Below, piece by piece: positions 7,238 to 13,312 of a stretch of 20,436 bases of DNA. The translations under genes and the position numbers were made by a program. A model generated the notes under the pieces. It ran no database searches, was not told the origin of the DNA, and was given only the letters and a program-made list of their open reading frames with translations. Position 1 is the first letter of the stretch. The number at the start of each line of letters is the position of its first letter. Origin of the DNA: JBGOUJ01 sp041477005. Lineage in GTDB: Bacteria; Acidobacteriota; Terriglobia; Bryobacterales; JACQDG01. The stretch lies in contig JBGOUJ010000061.1 in NCBI GenBank assembly GCA_041477005.1, positions 1 to 20,436 of the forward strand, read 5' to 3'.

Positions 7238-8334
7238 TCCTCTCCCGGCTGGTTTGGCCTCGGCTGGTTTGGCGGGCGATGGCCGAGCGCTGGCAGCGGA
7301 TCTCGCTGGCGCTTGCGGCGCTGACCATTGCCGCCGCCCTGGCGACGGCCTTGCTCGGCCTCTACTTGGACATCGAGCGCAAACTGCGCGGCGAGTTTCG
7401 GGGATACGGGGCGAATCTGATCCTTTCCCCCGCCGGCGACCGCCAGACCCTGCCACTCGACGCGCTGGCTGAAGCCGACAAGTATGGCCAGGCGGCGCCG
7501 TTTTTGTATTCCGTCCAGACCGTCAATGGCGAGCCCGTTGTACTGGCCGGCGTGGATTTCAAGCGCCTGGAGCCTCTGGCCGGCTACTGGCAGGTGGAGG
7601 GCCGTCGCCAGCCCTTGTCCGGCGAGTGCCTGGTTGGGGAGCGCGTGGCCGCGCGGTTCGAGCTGCGGCCCGGCTCGATCGTCAATGTGGGGCTGCAGGC
7701 CTACCGGGTGGCGGGCATCGTCTCGACCGGCGCGGCCGAGGATTCGCAGGTGCTGCTGCCGATCGAGGATGTGGCCGAGCGGGCCGGACTCAGCCACCAG
7801 GCCAGCCTGATTGCCGTGCGCGTGGACGGCGCGCAGGTCGAGCGGGCGCGGGCCGCGCTCGCGGCGTCGCTGGCCGCTGTGCTGCCGGGGGCCGAGGTCC
7901 GCGCCCTGCGCGCCGTGATCGAGTCGGAAGCGGCCGTGGTGCTCAAGATCCGCGGCACGCTGTTCGTGCTCACCCTGCTTGTGTTGCTGATCGTGACGCT
8001 GTGCGTGATGAACAACTTCGCGGCGATCGTCTATCAGCGCCGCAAAGAGATCGGCGTGCTCAAGGCCATCGGCGGCGCCGACCGGCGTATCGCCGCTCTG
8101 TTCGCGGCCGAGGTCGCGGCGGTGGGATTGCTGGGCAGTCTGGCCGGCTTCGGCCTGGGCTGGCTGCTCGTCCGGTGGCTCGGATGGCAGATCTTCCACC
8201 AGCCGATGGAAACGAGCCTGGCGGTGCTGCCGCCGGTGGCCGGAATCACGCTGCTGGTGGCCCTGGCGGCCACGATCGTGCCGCTGCGGCGCATCCGCCA
8301 GATCGAGCCAGCGGTTATACTACGAGGGGAATGA
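7234..8334 (+). CDS. FtsX/MacB-type ABC permease, second subunit of the iron system
   Basis: 366 residues with the same plan as its neighbour: an N-terminal helix (about 20-45), a smaller periplasmic domain, and an FtsX block from about 240 with three helices. The coupling loop reads YQRRKEIGVLKAIGGADRR. The start is a TTG at 7234, which overlaps the preceding stop codon and is preceded by a perfect AAGGAGG with a 4-base spacer; no ATG would give the N-terminal helix. It probably pairs with the first permease as a heterodimer on the ATPase encoded next. Its periplasmic domain lacks the WYC block of the first subunit. The gene ends at 8334, where an ATGA overlap offers one possible start for the ATPase. 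Confidence 0.88.
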   Translation: MILSRLVWPRLVWRAMAERWQRISLALAALTIAAALATALLGLYLDIERKLRGEFRGYGANLILSPAGDRQTLPLDALAEADKYGQAAPFLYSVQTVNGEPVVLAGVDFKRLEPLAGYWQVEGRRQPLSGECLVGERVAARFELRPGSIVNVGLQAYRVAGIVSTGAAEDSQVLLPIEDVAERAGLSHQASLIAVRVDGAQVERARAALAASLAAVLPGAEVRALRAVIESEAAVVLKIRGTLFVLTLLVLLIVTLCVMNNFAAIVYQRRKEIGVLKAIGGADRRIAALFAAEVAAVGLLGSLAGFGLGWLLVRWLGWQIFHQPMETSLAVLPPVAGITLLVALAATIVPLRRIRQIEPAVILRGE

Positions 8335-8357
8335 AGGGGAATTCGTCGGGACAAACG

Positions 8358-9443
8358 ATGGCCCTCATCGAGCTAGCGAGCTTGACCAAGTATTACTCCG
8401 ACTCGGTGTGCGCCCTCGACCAGGTGAGCTTCGAGGTCGCGCCGGGCGAGTGGCTGGCCATCATGGGCCCCTCCGGCTCGGGCAAGACCACGCTGCTGAA
8501 CATTTTGGGCTGTCTCGACCGGCCCACCTCCGGGGTGGTCCGCATCGACGGCACCGACATCGCCGGCCTGAGCGCCCAAGGGCTGACCCGCTTCCGCGCC
8601 GAAACGGTGGGATTCATTTTCCAGCAGTACCATTTGATCCCTTACCTGACGGCGCTCGAGAACGTCATGGTGGCTCAGTATTTCCACAGCATGATCGACG
8701 AGCCGGAAGCGCGGAAGGCCCTGGAGCGGGTCGGCCTGGCTGGCCGGGCGCAGCACCTGCCGAGCCAGCTTTCCGGCGGCGAACAGCAGCGCATCTCGAT
8801 CGCCCGGGCTCTCATCAATCAGCCGAAGATCATTTTGGCCGACGAGCCGACCGGCAACCTCGACGCCGCCAACGAGGACATCGTGCTGGGGATCCTGGAA
8901 GGTCTGCATTACGAAGGCAACACGATTCTGATGGTGACCCACGACGAGAAGGTGGGTCGCCGCGCCGATCGCCGGATCGACCTGGAGCACGGCCGCATCG
9001 TCCAAACAACGGTCTTCAGCTTCGAGGAGAACGAGAACTTCGACGAAGTGCTGGAGCACATGTGGATGGCCGAAGAGGGGACCACGCACGCCGAGGCCAC
9101 GCACTTCTCGGCGGTCGAGAAGAAACGCCTGGTCGCCACGATGACGCGCATCGGCCTGCTGGAGCCGAATGGCGCCCCGGCCGGCGGCGTGACGTTTACC
9201 CCCGAGGGCCGCCACCGCGCCGCCAGCGTGATCCGCCGCCATCGCCTGGCCGAGCGGCTTTTCACCGACACCCTGGACCTCCGCGACGACACCGAGATCG
9301 AGTCCAACGCCTGCACGTTCGAGCACATCCTCAGTCCCGAGGTTACCGAGCGCATCTGCACCTTCCTCGGCCACCCCAGCCGCTGCCCCCACGGCAGCCC
9401 CATCCCCCCAGGGCCGTGCTGCGGGCGGATAAACACAGATTAA
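8358..9443 (+). CDS. ABC ATPase of the iron system fused to a DtxR-like iron-sensor domain
   Basis: Residues 1-222 are a complete MacB/LolD-type ATPase: Walker A GPSGSGKTT, signature LSGGEQQR, Walker B IILADEP, H-loop MVTHDEK. Residues 225-355 are not part of any normal ABC ATPase. They align with the iron repressor DtxR: RRHRLAERL has H295 and E299 (DtxR H79, E83), ACTFEH has C319, E322 and H323 (DtxR C102, E105, H106), and LGHPSRCPHGSPIP matches the end of the dimerisation domain. The Cys at 319 points to iron, since MntR has Glu there. The segment that should form the winged helix (230-290) is about five residues shorter in the recognition region. ATG 8331 overlapping the permease stop is an alternative start. 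The last residues, RINTD, come from an intergenic repeat. It probably powers the two permeases and senses iron. Confidence 0.9.
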   Translation: MALIELASLTKYYSDSVCALDQVSFEVAPGEWLAIMGPSGSGKTTLLNILGCLDRPTSGVVRIDGTDIAGLSAQGLTRFRAETVGFIFQQYHLIPYLTALENVMVAQYFHSMIDEPEARKALERVGLAGRAQHLPSQLSGGEQQRISIARALINQPKIILADEPTGNLDAANEDIVLGILEGLHYEGNTILMVTHDEKVGRRADRRIDLEHGRIVQTTVFSFEENENFDEVLEHMWMAEEGTTHAEATHFSAVEKKRLVATMTRIGLLEPNGAPAGGVTFTPEGRHRAASVIRRHRLAERLFTDTLDLRDDTEIESNACTFEHILSPEVTERICTFLGHPSRCPHGSPIPPGPCCGRINTD

Positions 9444-9511
9444 ACAATCCGAGATCTGTGTTCATCCGTGTTCATCTGTGGTTCCAATTCGGGGTTCTTG
9501 TCTGTGGTTCC
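9426..9511. repeat. Palindromic repeat with 10-bp periodicity (ATCTGTGTTC family)
   Basis: CGGATAAACACAGAT at 9426-9440 pairs 14 of 15 with ATCTGTGTTCATCCG at 9454-9468 across a 13-base loop. The right side continues as 10-base units (TTCATCCGTG, TTCATCTGTG). The 11-mer TCTGTGGTTCC occurs at 9475-9485 and again at 9501-9511. The element fills the gap between two convergent genes and may terminate both. I recall similar sequences between genes in several phyla. Confidence 0.75.
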
Positions 9512-9512
9512 T

Positions 9513-10682
9513 TTAGGTTGTGATCGTCTTGCCGGTGCGCATGGCCTGGTTGGCCAGGTGCGAGGTGCGGGCGGCTTCGACGCCGGCGCGGACGTGGGCG
9601 TTGGGCAAGGCGCGGCTGCGGATGCAGTCGAGCCAGTTTTTGAGATTGGATACCGTACCGTCGCCGGTGCTTTTCATCTGAATCGTCGGTTCGGACAGAG
9701 CCGTGTGCTCCGCCGGGATCTGGCCCTCGGGGTAAACGGCGAAGCCGTCGCGGGTGAGCTTCATCATCGCTTCCGAGCCCCGAAACAGGATGCCGCCGCC
9801 TTCGAGCGATCCGTTCAGCGTCCCGTAATAGACCGCCGTGTAGTTGTTCGGGAACTGGATCGCGGTGTTGACGGTGTCGGGGCATTCGAGCATCTTCAGG
9901 GCGTGGGTGGCGCCCATGGCGGTCACCGCCCGCGGCTGTGGGCTCGACAGGAACCACTGGATCACATCGATCCAGTGCGTCATGAGGTCGGTGAAGATGC
10001 CGCCGCCGAAATCCCAGAAGAAGCGCCAGCGGCGGTACCGGACCGGGTCGAACGGCTGCTTGCGCGCGGAGCCGAGCCAGCGATCCCAGTCGAGCTTCGC
10101 TTCCTCGATCGGCGCGTCGGGTCGGGGCCGTTGCAAGTAGTTCTGATACCAGTAGCATTGCGCCAGCGTGATCTGGCCGAGGCGGCCGGAATCGACGATC
10201 TCTTTGGCGAGCAGGTAGTGATCCCAGCTACGCTGCTGGGTGCCGGTGGCCACGACGCGCTTCGATTTCTCGACGCCGGCGATCAGCTTCTCGCCTTCGC
10301 TCAAGTCGTGGGTCACCGGTTTCTCCACGTAAACATCTTTGCCGGCCGCCACGGCGTCGAGCGTCATCGGAACATGCCAGTGGTCGGGGGCGCCGATGAC
10401 CACGGCGTCGATATCGCGGCGATCGAGGACCTGACGGTAATCGGGCGCAGGCTGGCACCCCGCGCCCATCTTCTCGGCGGTCGCCAGCCGCCGCGGCTCA
10501 TACACGTCGCAGGCGGCGGCGATTTCCGTGCCGGAAAGGTTCTTGAGGATGCCCGCCAGGTAGGTGCATCGCCCACCGGTTCCGATCAGGCCGATGCGAA
10601 TGCGGTCGTTGGCGCCAAGGGCATGTTGCGGCGCGAGCAGCGTCGCTGCCGTGGCGGACGTCACGAAGTCTCTGCGGTTCAT
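9513..10682 (-). CDS. Tat-exported Gfo/Idh/MocA-family oxidoreductase
   Basis: NAD(P)-dependent dehydrogenase-fold protein of 389 residues, probably acting on a sugar or sugar-like substrate outside the cytoplasm. It begins MNRRDFVTSATAATLLAPQ, a twin-arginine signal with the RRxF motif and a short hydrophobic stretch ending near ALGA. The Rossmann motif follows as RIGLIGTGGR. The family's EKP motif is present as YVEKPVTHD. Later blocks GGGIFTDLMTHWIDVIQWF and NNYTAVYYGTLNGSLEGGG are typical of the large acidobacterial and planctomycete Gfo/Idh subfamily. The frame stays open upstream to 10865, but those 61 residues are translated tandem repeat and are excluded; the Tat motif fixes the start at 10682. 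It ends two bases from the 9426-9511 repeat. The substrate is unknown. Confidence 0.92.
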   Translation of the reverse strand: MNRRDFVTSATAATLLAPQHALGANDRIRIGLIGTGGRCTYLAGILKNLSGTEIAAACDVYEPRRLATAEKMGAGCQPAPDYRQVLDRRDIDAVVIGAPDHWHVPMTLDAVAAGKDVYVEKPVTHDLSEGEKLIAGVEKSKRVVATGTQQRSWDHYLLAKEIVDSGRLGQITLAQCYWYQNYLQRPRPDAPIEEAKLDWDRWLGSARKQPFDPVRYRRWRFFWDFGGGIFTDLMTHWIDVIQWFLSSPQPRAVTAMGATHALKMLECPDTVNTAIQFPNNYTAVYYGTLNGSLEGGGILFRGSEAMMKLTRDGFAVYPEGQIPAEHTALSEPTIQMKSTGDGTVSNLKNWLDCIRSRALPNAHVRAGVEAARTSHLANQAMRTGKTITT

Positions 10683-10757
10683 GGCGCCAGCATACCATCG
10701 ACTCTGCACCGCGGCACAAGATGCAACGCGCCTGTCGCGCGGCGGTGGCAAGCCAGG

Positions 10758-10862
10758 CCGCGAGGTGGGATCCGCGACGTGGGGGATCCGCGAGGTGGGG
10801 GGGCGCGAGGTGGGGATCCGCAAGGTGGGTAGGTCGCGAGTTGGGGGGCGCAAGGCGGGGAT
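10758..10862. repeat. Seven-copy 15-bp tandem array with regular G-runs
   Basis: Units begin at 10758, 10772, 10788, 10803, 10818, 10833 and 10848, of 14, 16, 15, 15, 15, 15 and 15 bases. The consensus is CCGCGAGGTGGGGAT. Each unit has a G-run of three or more on the plus strand, so a G-quadruplex is possible. It lies between the cyclophilin stop and the Gfo/Idh start, both minus-strand, so the mRNA would be C-rich here. I see no gene in 10683-10896. Confidence 0.85.
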
Positions 10863-10896
10863 CAACGCCTTGCAGGGGGCTCTTGCTCGGGAGCGG

Positions 10897-11397
10897 CTAT
10901 TCTACCCGCTCGATCTTCACCTGCTGGACGACGACCGGCTTGTGGGGCCGGTCGCGGCCGTCACGGGACACCTTGGCGATCTTCTCCACGGTCTCGTAGC
11001 CCGAGGCCACTTCGCCGAATACCGAATGGCGGTTGTCGAGATGCGGCGTTGGCGTGACGGTTATGAAGAACTGGCTGCCGTTGGTGTTGGGGCCGGAATT
11101 GGCCATCGACAGGATGCCCGGCTTGTGGTGCCGCAGCTTGGGATGAAACTCGTCGGCGAACTTGTAGCCCGGCCCGCCCGTGCCTGTTCCCTGCGGGCAG
11201 CCGCCCTGGATCATGAAGCCTTCGATCACCCGATGAAAAACCAGGCCGTCATAGAACGGCTTGCCGGCCGGTCCTTTGCGCCCTTCGGCGAGCGCCACAA
11301 AATTCTCGACGGTGTTGGGAACCAGATCGGTGAACAATCGGCACGTGAAATCGCCTTCGCTCGTCGAAAAATGGGCGTAGACACCAGGTTCGGGCAT
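10897..11397 (-). CDS. Cyclophilin-type peptidyl-prolyl cis-trans isomerase (PpiB-like)
   Basis: Cytoplasmic prolyl isomerase of 166 residues, a single cyclophilin domain without signal peptide. Catalytic and pocket residues are in place: R56 in GLVFHRVIEGF, F61, M62, Q64 in FMIQGG, the MANSGPNTNGSQFFIT block with F111, and H124 in LDNRHSVFG. The position of the human cyclophilin Trp that favours cyclosporin binding is His (H119), as in many bacterial forms, so drug binding should be weak. It catalyses proline isomerisation in folding proteins; partners are unknown. The ATG is at 11395-11397 with GAGGAG about 12 bases upstream, a rather long spacing. It lies on the same strand as the Gfo/Idh gene but 214 bp away, with a tandem array between, so a shared transcript is uncertain. 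Confidence 0.94.
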   Translation of the reverse strand: MPEPGVYAHFSTSEGDFTCRLFTDLVPNTVENFVALAEGRKGPAGKPFYDGLVFHRVIEGFMIQGGCPQGTGTGGPGYKFADEFHPKLRHHKPGILSMANSGPNTNGSQFFITVTPTPHLDNRHSVFGEVASGYETVEKIAKVSRDGRDRPHKPVVVQQVKIERVE

Positions 11398-11440
11398 GAA
11401 TGAATTCGTCTCCTCTCGTCAGGGTAGCACGGATCTCCAG

Positions 11441-11567
11441 GACCACGATCCACGCTCCCTTTTGCTAGAATACGCCCTTCACGAAGCGGATCGTAGAACG
11501 CGGAACGTGGATCGTGGACCCTGCGCTCGTTCGGGCCCACGATCCACGATCTACGATCCACGATCCC
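11441..11567. repeat. GATC-rich palindromic repeat, second copy of the 4424-4585 family
   Basis: CGTGGATCGTGGACC at 11506-11520 pairs 14 of 15 with 11534-11548 across a 13-base loop. Outer arms GGATCGTAG (11488-11496) and CTACGATCC (11551-11559) pair perfectly. The right side holds four heptamers of CCACGAT type, and one further unit lies at 11443-11449. The repeat fills the divergent gap between the cyclophilin and the transporter and leaves 5 bases before the transporter ATG. Confidence 0.75.
11463..11471 (+). promoter_or_regulatory. Possible extended -10 promoter for the transporter
   Basis: TGCTAGAAT is an extended -10 (TGn + TAGAAT) in the divergent gap, 100 bases before the transporter ATG. 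There is no clear -35. If used, the 5' leader would contain the whole 11488-11567 palindrome, so a stem-loop would form just before the start codon and could limit translation. Confidence 0.35.
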
Positions 11568-11571
11568 TCCT

Positions 11572-12987
11572 ATGCCCAGCAGACGGACCGTGTGGCTGAA
11601 GCTGCTGCTGCTGGTGGCGATTTACTGCACTGTGCAGTGGCTGCTACCCCGGCCGGTCACGGTCGAGCCGCAAGGCTGGCGACTGCTCGGCATTTTTCTG
11701 GCTACGGTGGCGGGCCTGATGTCGCGTCCCTTGCCGGGCGGCGCCATCGTACTGCTGGGAGTGACGGCAGCGGCGCTGAGCCGCGCGGTTTCGATGGAGC
11801 AGGCGCTGGCCGGCTATTCCCGCGGATTCGTCTGGCTGGTGTTGGCGGCCTTCTTCGTCTCTCGCGCCCTGATCAAAACCGGCCTGGCGCGGCGCATCGC
11901 GCTGTTGTTTGTGCGGGCTTTCGGTCGCAGCTCGCTCGGCATCTCTTATTCGCTGATCTTGAGCGATGTGACGCTGGCGGCAGCGATCCCTTCCAATGCC
12001 GCCCGCGCCGGCGGCGTCATTCTCCCCATCGTGCGCAGCCTGGCCGAGCTTTATGGGTCCGAGCCGGGACCGACCGCCGCGCTGCTCGGCACGTTCCTGT
12101 TCGCCGCCGTGTATCAGGGAGAGTGCATCGCCGCGGCGATGTTCTTCACCGGCCAGGCCAGCAATCCGCTGGCCGCCGACTTTGCGTGGTCCGTGGCGAG
12201 GTTCAAGGTCACGTGGGCTGGCTGGTTCACCGCCGGAATCGTGCCCGGCGCGGTCAGCATTGCAGTGGTTCCTTGGGTCATCTCCCGCCTGCTGCCGCCC
12301 GAAATCCGCCGCACGCCCGACGCGCCTCGCTTCGCCCGGGCCGAGATCGAGGCCATGGGGCCGATGGACCGAGACCAGAGAATCGTGTTCGGCATTTTTG
12401 CCGCCACCTGCGGCCTGTGGCTTACTAGCGGCTTCCACCGGTTAGGCATCACCGAGGTGGCGTTGCTCGGCGCCGGCGGGCTGTTCCTGACCGGTGTTCT
12501 GACCTGGGAGGACGCCCTTTCAGAGCGGGCCGCTTGGGACGTTTTCATCTGGTACGGAGGGCTGGTAGGCCTGGGCGACGCGCTCAACCAATCCGGCGTG
12601 ACTAAGGCCTTCGCCACCGCCGTCGGCTCCCATTTCGGAAACCTGGGATGGGCCGCGCTGCTCGCCGTGACCCTGGCGATCTATTTCTATGCCCACTACG
12701 CCTTCGCCTCGATCACCACCCACATTCTCGCGATGTTCCCGCCGTTCCTGGCCCTGCTCCTGGTGCGCGGGGCGCCGGCAGGGCTGGCCGTCTACGCTTT
12801 CGCCTGTCTGGCCAATCTGGCGGCTGGGCTGACCCACTACGGCACCACGCCCAGCCCGATGTTCTACGCTCACGGCTACCTAAGCTTCCAGCAGTGGTGG
12901 CGCATCGGCTTGCTGGTTTCATTCATCAACCTGGCGATCTGGTGCTCGGCGGGCTTCCTGTGGTGGAAAGCGATCGGGATCTGGTAA
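11572..12987 (+). CDS. DASS-family dicarboxylate (2-oxoglutarate/malate-type) transporter
   Basis: Inner-membrane carrier of 471 residues with about 12-14 hydrophobic segments, beginning with LLLLVAIYCTVQWLL. It belongs to the divalent anion:sodium symporter family, in the branch of bacterial YflS/CitT and plastid 2-oxoglutarate/malate translocators. The two family signature regions are present: IPSNAARAGGVILPI near 139-153 and YFYAHYAFASITTHILAMFPPF near 370-392; GLTHYGTTPSPMFY follows. It should move di- or tricarboxylates such as malate, 2-oxoglutarate, citrate or tartrate; which one cannot be read here. The first motif is usually SNT in this family, as I recall it; here it is SNA. It converges on rpmE with nine bases between the stops. 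The ATG is not preceded by a Shine-Dalgarno but by an intergenic palindrome. Confidence 0.9.
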   Translation: MPSRRTVWLKLLLLVAIYCTVQWLLPRPVTVEPQGWRLLGIFLATVAGLMSRPLPGGAIVLLGVTAAALSRAVSMEQALAGYSRGFVWLVLAAFFVSRALIKTGLARRIALLFVRAFGRSSLGISYSLILSDVTLAAAIPSNAARAGGVILPIVRSLAELYGSEPGPTAALLGTFLFAAVYQGECIAAAMFFTGQASNPLAADFAWSVARFKVTWAGWFTAGIVPGAVSIAVVPWVISRLLPPEIRRTPDAPRFARAEIEAMGPMDRDQRIVFGIFAATCGLWLTSGFHRLGITEVALLGAGGLFLTGVLTWEDALSERAAWDVFIWYGGLVGLGDALNQSGVTKAFATAVGSHFGNLGWAALLAVTLAIYFYAHYAFASITTHILAMFPPFLALLLVRGAPAGLAVYAFACLANLAAGLTHYGTTPSPMFYAHGYLSFQQWWRIGLLVSFINLAIWCSAGFLWWKAIGIW

Positions 12988-12996
12988 TTCTAATGC

Positions 12997-13218
12997 TTAC
13001 TGGCTCTTGGCGGCCTTCACCCCGGCGTACTTGCGCTGGAAGCGCTCCACGCGGCCGGCCGTATCCATGAGCTTCTGCTTGCCGGTGAAGAAGGGATGGC
13101 AACTGGAGCAGATCTCCACGCGAATGTCGCCCTTGTGAGTGGAGCGGGTTCGGAACGTGTTGCCACAGGCGCAAATGACGTTGACTTCGGCGTAGTGGGG
13201 ATGAATCCCGGCCTTCAT
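12997..13218 (-). CDS. rpmE: 50S ribosomal protein L31 (zinc-binding form)
   Basis: Structural protein of the large ribosomal subunit, 73 residues, beginning MKAGIHPHYAEV. It has the four cysteines of the zinc-containing C+ form: C16 and C18 in CACGN, C37 and C40 in CSSCHPFFTG. This form is the usual housekeeping L31; the zinc-free paralogue made in zinc shortage is not in the window. AAAGGAA lies 6 bases before the ATG. It is a single gene, with the subtilase diverging from it and the transporter converging on it. Confidence 0.97.
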   Translation of the reverse strand: MKAGIHPHYAEVNVICACGNTFRTRSTHKGDIRVEICSSCHPFFTGKQKLMDTAGRVERFQRKYAGVKAAKSQ

Positions 13219-13250
13219 GATGATTCCTTTCGACGCAGTTGGAAACTTTC

Positions 13251-13256
13251 AGTATA
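13251..13256 (-). promoter_or_regulatory. Probable -10 box of rpmE
   Basis: On the minus strand TATACT is preceded by TGC, an extended -10 element. It places the rpmE transcription start near 13244 and gives a leader of about 26 bases that contains the AAAGGAA ribosome site. The -35 region is weak, as is usual with extended -10 promoters. Confidence 0.5.
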
Positions 13257-13312
13257 GCATGTGAGCCACACCAGGAAACGTCCGGCCCCTCTCGTGCGTC
13301 ATTTCACTTGAT

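Noticed and set aside
7626..8357. Long upstream extension of the ATPase frame
   Set aside because: It overlaps the second permease in another frame and has no ABC features; the ATPase domain begins at 8358.
3748..9443. Two-component system as direct regulator of the iron operon
   Set aside because: The operon has its own promoter after a 267-bp gap with repeats, and nothing in the kinase points to iron; adjacency alone is not enough.
10758..10862. CRISPR array
   Set aside because: Units are 15 bases and directly adjacent, without spacers, and no cas genes are near.
10683..10865. N-terminal extension of the Tat-exported oxidoreductase
   Set aside because: It is a translation of the 15-bp array, and the twin-arginine signal must be at the N-terminus.
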